From: Microbacterium hydrocarbonoxydans
Lineage (GTDB): Bacteria; Actinomycetota; Actinomycetes; Actinomycetales; Microbacteriaceae
NCBI RefSeq assembly: GCF_900105205.1
Contig: NZ_FNSQ01000005.1
Location: forward strand, 2,232,001 to 2,296,000
Direction: 5' to 3'
DNA length: 64,000 nucleotides
Shown: positions 7,893 to 16,178 of the stretch, piece by piece
Numbering within the stretch: position 1 is the stretch's first letter
How the letters are laid out: each line of letters begins with the position of its first letter
Notes under the pieces: model-generated
What the model saw: the letters and a program-made list of their open reading frames with translations, nothing else
Database searches by the model: none
What the model was told of the DNA's origin: nothing
Program-made: the position numbers and the translations under genes

Positions 7893-8996
7893 GAGGCGCA
7901 GCAGCCAGCCGTGCTTGCCTTCGCGGCGGCCGTACTGGATGTCCGTGAGCTCTTCACGCAGCGACAGCGCGAGCTCCCCCAACGGCTGCGGCTCGTCGAA
8001 GCCCTCTCCCACGAGCGCGCCGATCGGGGTGACGACGGCGGCGGTGCCGCAGGCGAAGACCTCGACGATGTCACCGGATGCCACGCCCTCGCGCCATTCG
8101 TCGATCGAGATCGGACGCTTCTCGACCGTGTAGCCGCGGTCTTCGGCAAGCTGCAGCAGCGAGTCCCGCGTGATGCCCTCGAGGATGCTGTCGGATTCCG
8201 GGGTGACCACGCGGCCGTCCTTGAAGACGAACACGACGTTCATGCCGCCGAGCTCCTCGACGTTGCGCTGCTCGTTGAGGAACACGACCTGGTCGCAGCC
8301 CCGGGCGCTGGCCTCGCTCTGAGCGAGGAGGCTCGAGGCGTAGTTGCCGCCGGTCTTCGCCTTGCCCGTGCCGCCCTTGCCGGCTCGGGCATAGTCCTCG
8401 GAGAGCCAGATGCGCACCGGCTTCACTCCCCCGGTGAAGTACGCGCCGGCCGGACTCGCGATGACGTAGTAGGCGACCTTCTGCGCGGCCCGGACGCCGA
8501 GGAAGGCCTCCTTCGCGAACATGAACGGGCGCAGGTACAGGCTCTGGTCGGCACCGGAGGGCACCCAGCGTGCGTCGACTGCGACGATCTCGCGCAGCGA
8601 CTGGATGAAGTACTCCGTCGGCAGCTCCGGCAGCGCGAGACGGCGGGCGCTGGCCTGCAGGCGCGCGGCGTTGCGGTCGGGACGGAAGGTGTGGATCGAG
8701 CCGTCGGCGTGGCGGTAGGCCTTGATCCCCTCGAAGATCTCCTGGGCGTAGTGCAGCACGGAGGCTGCCGGGTCGAGCGGGATCGGTCCATAGGGCTGTA
8801 CACGCGGACGGTGCCAGCCGCCCTTGGTCGACCAGCAGATGTCGACCATGTGGTCCGTGAAGACCACGCCGAAGCCGGGGTTCTCATGCACCTCGGCGAC
8901 GCGAGCGTTCGTCGCGGCGTTCAGGTTCTTGGTCACGGCGAACTCCAGTGGAGCCACGGTGGTCTCGGCGTCGATGGTCGTCATCTCGTCATCCAT
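7884..8996 (-). CDS. ilvE: branched-chain amino acid aminotransferase
   Basis: Class IV PLP enzyme of 370 residues that transfers the amino group between glutamate and the keto acids of leucine, isoleucine and valine. Characteristic segments are YGPIPLDPAASVLHYAQEIFEGIKAYR, FRPDRNAARLQASARRLALPELP, SLYLRPFMFA, the PLP-lysine region GGTGKAKTGGNYASSL, EELGGMNVVFV, and EGITRDSLLQLA. This is the long actinobacterial IlvE form. The ATG at 8996 touches AGGA directly; the next ATG at 8984 (MTTIDAE) sits about 12 bases from GAGGA, so the start is uncertain by four codons. leuB lies just upstream on the same strand, but a separate promoter in the 69-bp gap is possible. Confidence 0.95.
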   Translation of the reverse strand: MDDEMTTIDAETTVAPLEFAVTKNLNAATNARVAEVHENPGFGVVFTDHMVDICWSTKGGWHRPRVQPYGPIPLDPAASVLHYAQEIFEGIKAYRHADGSIHTFRPDRNAARLQASARRLALPELPTEYFIQSLREIVAVDARWVPSGADQSLYLRPFMFAKEAFLGVRAAQKVAYYVIASPAGAYFTGGVKPVRIWLSEDYARAGKGGTGKAKTGGNYASSLLAQSEASARGCDQVVFLNEQRNVEELGGMNVVFVFKDGRVVTPESDSILEGITRDSLLQLAEDRGYTVEKRPISIDEWREGVASGDIVEVFACGTAAVVTPIGALVGEGFDEPQPLGELALSLREELTDIQYGRREGKHGWLLRLDA

Positions 8997-9047
8997 TCCT
9001 CATGCGGCGCGCATCCTCGCGCCGTCTCAGCCTACGCCTGTCGCCCT

Positions 9048-9082
9048 GAGCAGAGCGGTGAGAGCTCAGAGCAGGGCGGTGA
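9048..9082. repeat. imperfect direct repeat across the leuB 3' end
   Basis: GAGCAGAGCGGTGA (9048-9061) and GAGCAGGGCGGTGA (9069-9082) match at 13 of 14 positions at a 21-bp offset. The right copy encodes the last residues of leuB (ITALL); the left copy lies just past the stop codon. Confidence 0.75.
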
Positions 9083-10109
9083 TGGCGGAGCCGATCTCCG
9101 CCGTCGTACGCGCGCCCGCACGGGCGGCGATGTCGGACTCGACGGCGGCGCTCACGCGAGCGGCCTCCGCACCGAATCCGAGGTGGTCGAGCAGCAGGGC
9201 CACCGACAGGATCGCCGCGGTGGGATCGGCCTTCTGCTGACCGGCGATGTCCGGAGCCGAGCCGTGCACCGGCTCGAACATCGAGGGGAAGGTGCCGTCG
9301 GGGTTGATGTTGCCCGAGGCTGCGAGTCCGATGCCACCCGTCACCGCGCCGGCCAGGTCCGTGAGGATGTCGCCGAACAGGTTGTCGGTGACGATCACGT
9401 CGAAGCGCGACGGGTCGGTGACGAGGAAGATCGTGGCGGCATCGACGTGCAGGTAGTCGACGGCGACGTCAGGATGCTCGGCGGCGACCTCGTCGACGAT
9501 GCGCTGCCAGATCGCCCCCGCGTGCACGAGCACGTTGGTCTTGTGCACCAGCGTCACCTTCTTGCCGCGCCGCTCCGCGAGATCGAAGGCGTAGCGTACG
9601 ACGCGCTCCACTCCGAAAGCCGTGTTCACCGACGTCTCGTTCGCGACCTCGTGCGGGGTTCCCTTGCGGATGGCTCCGCCGTTGCCGACGTACGGTCCCT
9701 CTGTCCCTTCGCGCACCACGACGAAGTCGATGTCCCCGGGGTTCGCGAGCGGACCGGGAGCGCCGGCGAACAGCTTCGACGGGCGGAGGTTGACGTAGTG
9801 GTCGAGCGTGAAGCGGAGCTTCAGCAGCAGGCCGCGCTCGATGTTCGCGTCCTTCAGCCGCGGGTCCCCCGGTGTGCCGCCGACCGCGCCCAGCAGGATC
9901 GCGTCGTGCGCGGCGATCGCCTGCAGGTCGTCGTCGGTGAGCGTGTCGCCGGTCTCCAGGTACCGGGCGGCTCCCAGCGAGAAGCGGGTCTTGTCGAAGG
10001 TGACGTCCGCGTCCGCGGTGACCGCGTCGAGGACCTTCTCGGCTTCGGCGACGACCTCGGGACCGATCCCGTCACCGGGGATCAGGGCCAGCTTCACGAC
10101 ACGCGACAT
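9066..10109 (-). CDS. leuB: 3-isopropylmalate dehydrogenase
   Basis: NAD-dependent oxidative decarboxylase of the leucine pathway, 347 residues, of the short actinobacterial type. It starts [20 protein letters not shown]; the frame is open far upstream, but AAGGAG seven bases before this ATG fixes the start. Other marks are [32 protein letters not shown] (the arginines that bind isopropylmalate), [15 protein letters not shown], the KTNVL segment, and [31 protein letters not shown] with the metal-binding aspartates. The C-terminus [14 protein letters not shown] is also diagnostic. It precedes ilvE on the minus strand. Confidence 0.97.
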   Translation of the reverse strand: MSRVVKLALIPGDGIGPEVVAEAEKVLDAVTADADVTFDKTRFSLGAARYLETGDTLTDDDLQAIAAHDAILLGAVGGTPGDPRLKDANIERGLLLKLRFTLDHYVNLRPSKLFAGAPGPLANPGDIDFVVVREGTEGPYVGNGGAIRKGTPHEVANETSVNTAFGVERVVRYAFDLAERRGKKVTLVHKTNVLVHAGAIWQRIVDEVAAEHPDVAVDYLHVDAATIFLVTDPSRFDVIVTDNLFGDILTDLAGAVTGGIGLAASGNINPDGTFPSMFEPVHGSAPDIAGQQKADPTAAILSVALLLDHLGFGAEAARVSAAVESDIAARAGARTTAEIGSAITALL

Positions 10110-10183
10110 GACACTCCTTGCATCGGGATGGACCGGCCGCGCTCGCACGGATGCCGAGCGCGCCGGTCCTCCCAGCGTACTGG

Positions 10184-11719
10184 TCAGTGCGTGGGGGTCT
10201 TGCGCAGTGTGACGGCCGCGATCACGCCCGCGAGGACGACCAAAGCCGCACCGATCAGGGAGGTGACCAGCACACCGGATCCGAACGCCGCTGACGCCGC
10301 ATGCCAGAGCACGTCGCCGATCTCGGTGGGAAGATCTTGAGCGGCCGTGTAGGCACCGGCGAGGGTCTCCTTCGCCGCGTGGGCGGCCTCCGCGGGGATG
10401 CCATCCGGCACCACGAGCGCCCCGCGATAGAACGCCGTGATGAGTCCGCCGAGCACTGCGGTGCCGAGGACGGCTCCGAGCTCGTAAGCCGTCTCGGACA
10501 CGGCACTCGCCGCTCCCGCCTTCTCGGCCGGGGCACTGGAGAGGATGAGCTCGTTGGAGATCGTCTCCGCCGCCCCGATGCCGATGCCCAGCACGACGAA
10601 CGCGACGATCAGCGGCGCGACGCCGTGATCGGAGGTCGTGAAGGCGACCAGCAGGTACCCGGCCACCGAGAACACCAGCGCGGCAGGGACCAGCACGTGC
10701 GGACGCACTCGCCGGGAGATCGGCACGACCGAGAGGCCCGCGACGATCATCGCCAGCATCCCGGGGACGAGCGCCACACCCGCGGTCATCGGCGACAGGC
10801 CGAGGACCAGCTGCAAGTGCTGCGAGACGAAGTAGAGGAAGCCGACGAGGGCGACGACGCTGAGGAGGTTGACGAGGATCGCTCCGGAGAAGGACCCTCG
10901 GCGGAACAGCGCCATGTCGAGCATCGGCACCTCCGCGACGAGCTGGCGGCGCACGAACAGCGTGCCCATCACGATGCCGAGCAGCGCCCACGCTCCCGCG
11001 CTGAGGCTCGGGCCGTCGACCGCGAGGGACTTGATCGCATAGACGACCGGGATCATCGCGGCCATCGACAGGACGATGCTGACGAGGTCGATGCGGCCGG
11101 GGTTCGGGTCCCGACTCTCCGGCACCAGCAGCGGTGCGGCGACGAGCAGCGGGATGAGCACCGGCACGGCGACGAGGAAGACGGCACCCCAGGCGAAGTG
11201 CTCGAGGAGGAAGCCGCCGACGATCGGACCGAGGGCGGATCCAGCCGAGAAGGCCGACGCCCACACGGCGATCGCCAGTCGACGCTGATCGCGGTTTCGG
11301 AAGATCGACCGCAGCAGCGAGAGGGTGGACGGCATGAGCATCGCACCGAAGAGCCCGAGCAGCGCCCTCGCCGCGATGAGGAGTGCGGCCGAGGGTGCGA
11401 AGGCGGCGAGGGCGGAGGCGGCGGCGAAGCCGGTCGCGCCGATCAGCAGCATCCGGCGACGGCCGAATCGGTCGCCGAGGGTTCCCATGGTGACGAGCAG
11501 CCCCGCGAGCACGAGCGGGTACACGTCGATGATCCACAGCTGCTCGGCCCCGGTGGGGGCCAGCGCGATGGAGATCTCGGGCAGCGCGAAGCTCAGCACC
11601 GTGTTGTCCACCGACACGAGCAGCACCGGCAGCATGAGGACGACGAGCGCCGCCCAGCCTCGGGGCCCGACGCGGGGCGCATCCGTCTCTGTCGTCGGAA
11701 TCGACGCAGTACGGGTCAT
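10184..11719 (-). CDS. DHA2-family multidrug efflux MFS transporter
   Basis: A 511-residue, 14-helix drug:proton antiporter of the DHA2 (QacA/SmvA/EmrB) type in the cytoplasmic membrane. The N-terminal motif [16 protein letters not shown] is the hallmark of helix 1 in this family, followed by [20 protein letters not shown] (motif A) and [25 protein letters not shown] (motif C, antiporter). [12 protein letters not shown] in the middle loop is also typical. It is divergent from a TetR gene whose operator-like palindrome lies 33 bp before its start, so it is probably repressed by that regulator and induced by its own substrates. Which drugs are exported cannot be predicted. Confidence 0.93.
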   Translation of the reverse strand: MTRTASIPTTETDAPRVGPRGWAALVVLMLPVLLVSVDNTVLSFALPEISIALAPTGAEQLWIIDVYPLVLAGLLVTMGTLGDRFGRRRMLLIGATGFAAASALAAFAPSAALLIAARALLGLFGAMLMPSTLSLLRSIFRNRDQRRLAIAVWASAFSAGSALGPIVGGFLLEHFAWGAVFLVAVPVLIPLLVAAPLLVPESRDPNPGRIDLVSIVLSMAAMIPVVYAIKSLAVDGPSLSAGAWALLGIVMGTLFVRRQLVAEVPMLDMALFRRGSFSGAILVNLLSVVALVGFLYFVSQHLQLVLGLSPMTAGVALVPGMLAMIVAGLSVVPISRRVRPHVLVPAALVFSVAGYLLVAFTTSDHGVAPLIVAFVVLGIGIGAAETISNELILSSAPAEKAGAASAVSETAYELGAVLGTAVLGGLITAFYRGALVVPDGIPAEAAHAAKETLAGAYTAAQDLPTEIGDVLWHAASAAFGSGVLVTSLIGAALVVLAGVIAAVTLRKTPTH

Positions 11720-11751
11720 GGGAACACCTCTCAGAAGAATGGCGGCTCACA

Positions 11752-11779
11752 TTACTAAACCGTCCAGCTGGTATAGTAA
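11752..11779. promoter_or_regulatory. palindromic operator between efflux gene and tetR
   Basis: Two half-sites TTACTA-A-ACC and GGT-A-TAGTAA face each other over 28 bp. Outer TTACTA/TAGTAA and inner ACC/GGT pair exactly, with an 8-base centre. It lies 33 bp from the transporter start and 54 bp from the TetR start, and its A/T-rich arms could contain the -10 boxes of both divergent promoters. This is the expected place and form of a TetR-family operator. Confidence 0.8.
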
Positions 11780-11832
11780 CAGAGTCGTCACACGGCCGCG
11801 ATACTGTGATGCGAGACGAACAGAGGACCCCG

Positions 11833-12378
11833 ATGCCCCGACCTCCCCTGGCCCGAGAACGCGTTCTCGATGCCTTCGAGAACATCGTCATCAACGACGG
11901 CGAGAGAGCGGCGACACTGGATGCCACGGCAAAGGCCGCCGGTGTCTCCAAGGGCGGACTCCTCTATCATTTCGGATCCAAGGACGACCTGGCCGCCGGC
12001 ATCCTGGAGCGCCTGGATGCGCTGACCACGATCGACCTCGAGCGCATGGCCGCAGACGATGACGGCCCCGTCGCCTATTACATCCGCACCTCGGTCATGG
12101 AGGACGATGCTCTGGATCGTGCCCTCATCGCCACTTCCCGGCTCGCGCAGGGCGGATCACTCGCCGCCGGTGAGGCGCTGCGCACAGTCCGGCACCGCTG
12201 GGAGGAGATGATCCGTCCCCACGTGCGCGACCGGGCCAGTCTCGATCTCGTCATGCTGCTCAGCGACGGGCTCTACTTCAACAACTCGCTCGACGTGAAC
12301 GGGGAGCAGCGCCTCGTCCCGCACCGGCAGGAGCTGGCAGAGCTCATCGCGCTGGTGCTGCGCGCGACCGCCCCCTGA
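11833..12378 (+). CDS. TetR-family transcriptional repressor
   Basis: A 181-residue regulator with an N-terminal TetR helix-turn-helix: [23 protein letters not shown], then [28 protein letters not shown], where [11 protein letters not shown] is the recognition helix. The C-terminal ligand domain includes a WEEMIRPHV segment and [13 protein letters not shown] chose ATG 11833 because GAGGA lies 5 bases in front, rather than the in-frame ATG at 11806, which would overlap the operator side. It is divergent from the DHA2 exporter, and the palindrome between them suggests control of both the exporter and itself. Confidence 0.92.
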   Translation: MPRPPLARERVLDAFENIVINDGERAATLDATAKAAGVSKGGLLYHFGSKDDLAAGILERLDALTTIDLERMAADDDGPVAYYIRTSVMEDDALDRALIATSRLAQGGSLAAGEALRTVRHRWEEMIRPHVRDRASLDLVMLLSDGLYFNNSLDVNGEQRLVPHRQELAELIALVLRATAP

Positions 12379-12407
12379 CCTCGGCTCGGCGTCCGCCCCG
12401 AATGACG

Positions 12408-12445
12408 AAGCGGGAGGGACGACCCGATGGTCGCCCCTCCCGCTT
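12408..12445. terminator. bidirectional terminator between tetR and serA
   Basis: A 16-bp stem with one A/C mismatch (AAGCGGGAGGGACGAC against GTCGCCCCTCCCGCTT) separates the convergent tetR and serA genes. It is flanked by A-rich and T-containing ends and can serve both strands. Confidence 0.75.
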
Positions 12446-12462
12446 TCCGGTTCGAGAGCCGG

Positions 12463-14067
12463 TCAGACCTCGGTGATCTCGATCTGGCGGAACAGGTCGG
12501 CGTCGATCGAACCGCGAAGGTCGTCGAGCAGCTCGTCCGGCACCGGGGAGTCGAGCGTCAGCACGCTGAGCGCCTGGTCACCGGCACCGAGACGCGAGAT
12601 CTGCATGCCGGCGATGTTGATGCCGGCCTCGCCGAACTTCTGACCGTAGACCGCGACGATGCCGGGCCGATCGGTGTAGAGCATCACGACGTGGTGCTTC
12701 TCGATGGGCAGCTCGAGCGCGTGGTCGTTGATCGCGACGAGCTTCTCGGCCTGCTTCGGCCCCGTGAGAGTGCCGGAGACCGACAGCTGCGTACCGTCGG
12801 AGAGGGCGCCGGCCAGCGTGATCACGTTGCGGTACTCTTCGCTGACGTCGTCCTTGAGCAGACGGACGGCGATGCCTCGCTGGTCGGCGAGCAGCGGGGC
12901 GTTCACGTACGAGACCGTCTCGCTGACGATGTTCGTGAAGACGCCCTTGAGTGCGGCGAGCTTCAGCACGCTCACGTCGTAGTCGTTGAGCTCGCCGTGC
13001 ACCTCGACGTCGAGGCTGGTGAGCGGCGACGTCGCGAGCGCGGCGAAGATCTGGCCGAGCTTCTCGACGAGCGAGATGCCCGGGCGCACGTACGGGTCGA
13101 TGACGCCACCGGCGACGTTGACGGCATCCGGAACCAGGTCTCCTCCGAGAGCGAGGCGCACGGAGCGGGCGACGGACACACCGGCCTTCTCCTGCGCCTC
13201 CTCGGTGCTCGCACCGAGGTGCGGCGTCACGACGACGTTCGGGAGGTCGAGCAGCGGACGAGCGGTGCCGCCCTCGGCGGGGGGCTCGGTCGTGAACACG
13301 TCGAGCCCGGCGCCGGCGATCTCTCCGGCGACGAGAGCCGCATGAAGCGCCTCTTCGTCGATCAGGCCACCGCGCGCGACGTTGACGACGAAGGCGGTCG
13401 GCTTCATGGCCGCGAACTGCTCGGCACCGATCATGCCGGTCGTCTCCGGCGTCTTGGGCATGTGGATCGTGAGGAAGTCCGCCTCGGCCACGAGCTCGTC
13501 GAGCGAGAGCAGCTGCACACCGAGCTGCTGAGCGCGAGCAGAGGTGACGTAGGGGTCGTAGGCGACGACACGCATGTCGAAGGCGGCGAGGCGCGCTGCG
13601 ACCAGGGCGCCGATGCGTCCGAGTCCGACGATCCCGACGGTCTTCTCGAAGAGCTCGGCACCGGTGAAGGAGCTGCGCTTCCACTGCCCGGCGGCGAGGG
13701 AGGCGTGCGCGGCGGGGATCCGACGAGCGAGGCTGAGGATGTGACCGACCGTGAGCTCGGCGGCCGAGACGATGTTGGAGGTCGGTGCGTTCACGACCAT
13801 GACGCCGGCCGCGGTGGCCGCCTTGATGTCGACGTTGTCGAGCCCGACGCCCGCACGGGCGACGACCTTGAGCTTCGGCGCGTGCGTCAGCGCCTCCTCG
13901 TCGATGTGCGTCGCCGAGCGGATGAGCACCGCGTCGGCATCCGCGAGCGAGGCGAAGAGCGCCTCGCGGTCGGTGCCGTCGACGTGACGCACGTCGAAAT
14001 CGGGACCGAGGGCCTCGATCGTGGCGGGAGAGAGAACTTCGGCGATGAGCACGACGGGCTTCGGCAC
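12463..14067 (-). CDS. serA: D-3-phosphoglycerate dehydrogenase
   Basis: First enzyme of serine synthesis, oxidising 3-phosphoglycerate with NAD. At 534 residues it is the long actinobacterial form. In order: catalytic domain, the NAD-binding motif VGIVGLGRIGALVAARL around residue 145, TGMIGAEQFAAMKPTAFVVNVARGGLIDEEAL with the conserved arginine, NVVVTPHLGASTEEAQ with the catalytic histidine, an intervening ASB-type domain, and a C-terminal ACT domain (MLYTDRPGIVAVYGQKFGEAGINIAGMQ) that binds serine for feedback control. The start is GTG (VPKPVVLIAEV) with AAGGA six bases upstream; the longer open frame upstream has no family similarity. Confidence 0.97.
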   Translation of the reverse strand: MPKPVVLIAEVLSPATIEALGPDFDVRHVDGTDREALFASLADADAVLIRSATHIDEEALTHAPKLKVVARAGVGLDNVDIKAATAAGVMVVNAPTSNIVSAAELTVGHILSLARRIPAAHASLAAGQWKRSSFTGAELFEKTVGIVGLGRIGALVAARLAAFDMRVVAYDPYVTSARAQQLGVQLLSLDELVAEADFLTIHMPKTPETTGMIGAEQFAAMKPTAFVVNVARGGLIDEEALHAALVAGEIAGAGLDVFTTEPPAEGGTARPLLDLPNVVVTPHLGASTEEAQEKAGVSVARSVRLALGGDLVPDAVNVAGGVIDPYVRPGISLVEKLGQIFAALATSPLTSLDVEVHGELNDYDVSVLKLAALKGVFTNIVSETVSYVNAPLLADQRGIAVRLLKDDVSEEYRNVITLAGALSDGTQLSVSGTLTGPKQAEKLVAINDHALELPIEKHHVVMLYTDRPGIVAVYGQKFGEAGINIAGMQISRLGAGDQALSVLTLDSPVPDELLDDLRGSIDADLFRQIEITEV

Positions 14068-14192
14068 AGGGATCCTTCGGGGCAGCGCGACAGGGGGCCG
14101 ATGCGCCGCACACCGTGGGGGCGCGATCACCTCAACTGTACCCGAGCGCTCCCGCTGCTCCGCGCCGTGTGACGCCGCGGAGCGCGGAATCG

Positions 14193-14528
14193 CTAGGACG
14201 CCGCCGGGCTCAGGCTGTATGCGAGCAGACTCAGCCAGAACACCGCGACAACGCCGAGGCCCGTAAGGAGCACGAGTGCGAGCTCTCCTGCGGATCGTCG
14301 CCTTCCGATCAGATAGGCGAAGACGAACACGATCGCGGGGAAGACGACGCCGAAGATTAGCGTGGCCCAGCCAGCACCGCTCAGTCCGACCTGCCCCATG
14401 GTTATCAGGTGCGCCACGGCGTTCCAGATCGCGTAGGCGTAGAAGAGGCCCGCCAATCCGAGGACGACTCCGGTGAGCCATCGAGGCGACGCCGCCGAAG
14501 CTGACTGTGACATCTGCGCCTCACTCAT
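14193..14528 (-). CDS. small membrane protein of unknown function
   Basis: I do not recognise this 111-residue protein. After a serine-rich N-terminus (MSEAQMSQSASAAS) it has three hydrophobic segments: WLTGVVLGLAGLFYAYAIWNAV, WATLIFGVVFPAIVFVFAYLIG and LALVLLTGLGVVAVFWLSLLAY. An RRR motif follows the second helix. Its ATG overlaps the stop codon of the gene at 14525-15055 (ATGA), so the two proteins are made together and may form a membrane complex. serA lies 126 bp downstream. Confidence 0.72.
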   Translation of the reverse strand: MSEAQMSQSASAASPRWLTGVVLGLAGLFYAYAIWNAVAHLITMGQVGLSGAGWATLIFGVVFPAIVFVFAYLIGRRRSAGELALVLLTGLGVVAVFWLSLLAYSLSPAAS

Positions 14529-15055
14529 AGTCCGATCGCCCCCACTGTAACGAAGGGCCAGGGCACGAGGAGCACGACCCCGAGGAGGAGCGCGGAGACC
14601 CGGATCCAGCCGGCCTTGCCGCGCGTAAGCACCCAACTCGCCAGAAACCACAGCAAAGGCGCCGCCACGGCAAGGACGAACCAGGGCAGGAACATCGCGT
14701 CGATGACGAAAAAATTCGCGAGCGGCTTCAGGCGCAGTCCGCCGACGACCCAGCCCACGCTGTACAGGAGGTAGATGCCCCCGACGACCCCGAGGATCAG
14801 CAGCATCGCGGTGCTCAGCCCCGGCGTCTCGGTGTCATCGGCATCGGCATCGGCATCGGCATCCGCATCGTCGCTCTCCTCCGGCACCGGTCGGCCGACA
14901 GCGCCGCTGCCCTTTCCCACCGCATTCCAGCCCTCGGGAAGCGTGGCGTCCGCAGGTGCCACGGACTTCCGTTCTGCGGGTGACGGAGCGGTCGGCGTCG
15001 GGCTGTCGCCGTCGTCACCGTCCCAGCTCAGGGCGTCGTCGGAGTCGGAGGTCAT
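14525..15055 (-). CDS. membrane protein with acidic low-complexity tail, unknown function
   Basis: A 176-residue protein not assigned to a family. The first 80 residues are soluble, acidic and disordered, ending in an Asp-Ala repeat encoded by a GCATCG-type hexamer repeat. Three membrane helices follow: TAMLLILGVVGGIYLLYSVGWVV, FFVIDAMFLPWFVLAVAAPLLWFLASWVL and VSALLLGVVLLVPWPFVTVGAIGL. The segment LPEGWNAVGKGSGAVGRPVPE precedes the repeat. It begins the two-gene unit with the 14193-14528 gene and is divergent from the GTG-started gene at 15133. Its ATG lies 7 bases after TACGCT, although GGAGGA lies in the same gap. Confidence 0.75.
   Translation of the reverse strand: MTSDSDDALSWDGDDGDSPTPTAPSPAERKSVAPADATLPEGWNAVGKGSGAVGRPVPEESDDADADADADADDTETPGLSTAMLLILGVVGGIYLLYSVGWVVGGLRLKPLANFFVIDAMFLPWFVLAVAAPLLWFLASWVLTRGKAGWIRVSALLLGVVLLVPWPFVTVGAIGL
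14834..14871. repeat. hexamer repeat encoding an Asp-Ala run
   Basis: About six copies of the hexamer CATCGG/CATCCG in tandem inside the 14525-15055 gene. Loss or gain of units keeps the reading frame (two codons each), so the length of the DADADA run may vary between strains. Confidence 0.75.
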
Positions 15056-15132
15056 GTCCTCCAGCGTAGGACACGGCGTCCACTATGCTCGGGGGCATCT
15101 GGGCCCGCCGGGCCCTGCCGGGAAGGATCACC

Positions 15133-16053
15133 GTGGCCGAGCAGAACCAGAACGTCGAGCCGAGCGGTTCGCTCGACGAGCCCGCAGCGGGCTGGAAGCC
15201 CACCCCAGAGGCGAAGTCGAAAGCCACCACGTTCCGCTGGATCGCGGCAGTGCTGTGGGCGCTCGCCATCGCCGCCGAGGCCGTCGCCATCTTCTGGCTC
15301 CTGCGCCAGCGCGTGTACGTCGGGGAGGACGGCGAGCTCGTCCGCAACACCGACACCGGGCTGCTCGAGGATCGAGGAGTCGTTGCGGAGTTCCCGCAGT
15401 GGGCGTTCATCACGCTCCTCATCCTGCTCGTCGTCATCGCCGCGCTCGCGATCACGGGCTCGGTGCTGTGGAAGAAGGCGAATCGTCTCGACCCCGCCCG
15501 CAGGTCCGAGACGGTGCGCTTCTTCGTGCAGAACCAGCTGGGCGCGATCATCGCGATCGTCGCATTCCTGCCGCTCATCATCCTGATCTTCCTGAACAAG
15601 GACATGAGCAAGGGGCAGAAGACCACTGCCGGGATCGTCGGCATCGTCCTCGCGCTGCTGGCGGCCGTGATCGGCGTCGACTTCAACCCGCCCTCGGTCG
15701 AGAAGTACACCGCCGACCAGTCGGCCGTCATCCAGCTGCTCGGCGCCGACGAGGTCGTCTGGGTCGACGGCGGCGCCGTCTACCACGTGTGCGACGAGGT
15801 CTCCGACATCCAGACCGGCAGCGAGAAGCGCACCGGGACGACGGCTCAGGCCGTGGAGGCGGGTAAGAGCCGCCTGACCCTGAAGTTCGCCTCGGAGCTG
15901 CGCACCTGCGGCCTCGCGGTTCCCGAGAACGCCGAGGAGATCGAGGAGGCGCTGCGCTCGATCCAGGGCGGCGCCACCGACACCCTCCTTCCCGCTCCGG
16001 TGTGGGCCGATGGTGACGCGCCGATCGAGGTCGAGGACGCACCGGCCGAGTGA
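15133..16053 (+). CDS. multi-pass membrane protein of unknown function
   Basis: A 306-residue protein I cannot assign to a characterised family. The start is GTG at 15133 (VAEQNQNVEPSGS) with GGAAGGA six bases before it; the ATG at 15085 has no ribosome site. Four hydrophobic segments lie at about residues 35-60, 90-112, 130-152 and 158-175 (for example WAFITLLILLVVIAALAITGSVLW and LGAIIAIVAFLPLIILIFL). They are followed by a C-terminal soluble domain of about 130 residues with cysteines in VYHVCDEV and LRTCGLAV. The soluble part is probably exported. Similar hypothetical membrane proteins with a cysteine pair near the C-terminus are frequent in Microbacterium. Its promoter region is shared with the divergent 15055 gene. 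Confidence 0.75.
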   Translation: MAEQNQNVEPSGSLDEPAAGWKPTPEAKSKATTFRWIAAVLWALAIAAEAVAIFWLLRQRVYVGEDGELVRNTDTGLLEDRGVVAEFPQWAFITLLILLVVIAALAITGSVLWKKANRLDPARRSETVRFFVQNQLGAIIAIVAFLPLIILIFLNKDMSKGQKTTAGIVGIVLALLAAVIGVDFNPPSVEKYTADQSAVIQLLGADEVVWVDGGAVYHVCDEVSDIQTGSEKRTGTTAQAVEAGKSRLTLKFASELRTCGLAVPENAEEIEEALRSIQGGATDTLLPAPVWADGDAPIEVEDAPAE

Positions 16054-16073
16054 CGTTCCGCACGTCCAGATGA

Positions 16074-16101
16074 CGCGGGCGCCCCACCGGGGGCGCCCGC
16101 G
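16074..16101 (+). terminator. hairpin terminator downstream of the 15133-16053 gene
   Basis: A 12-bp perfect stem CGCGGGCGCCCC / GGGGCGCCCGCG with a 4-base loop, followed by TTCGT, 20 bases past the stop codon. Confidence 0.8.
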
Positions 16102-16128
16102 TTCGTCATGCGGGGGCGGTCGGAGCCG

Positions 16129-16178
16129 GTGCCGGAGTGGATGGGGCAGTGCCGGGATGGATGGGGCGGTGCCGGGAC
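16129..16178. repeat. 20-bp tandem repeat directly behind cutC
   Basis: Two and a half copies of a 20-bp unit beginning GTGCCGG and ending TGGATGGGGC (A or G) run up to the last base before the cutC stop codon. Copies start at 16129, 16149 and 16169 (partial). They do not encode protein. Confidence 0.8.

Noticed and set aside
7911..10340. 809-residue plus-strand frame over ilvE and leuB
   Set aside because: Antisense shadow of two confirmed genes with low-complexity Arg/Glu/Val content.
9066..11951. 961-residue frame that would fuse leuB to sequence opposite the efflux gene
   Set aside because: The part before residue 615 is the antisense reading of the DHA2 transporter region, with no domain and skewed arginine/alanine content. 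leuB has its own ATG and AAGGAG.
12463..14481. 672-residue open frame suggesting a longer SerA
   Set aside because: The first 138 residues are arginine-rich and unlike any PHGDH. The GTG at 14067 with AAGGA in front gives the normal length and start.
16129..16178. possible CRISPR or REP element
   Set aside because: The units are tandem without spacers and not palindromic, and no cas gene is near.
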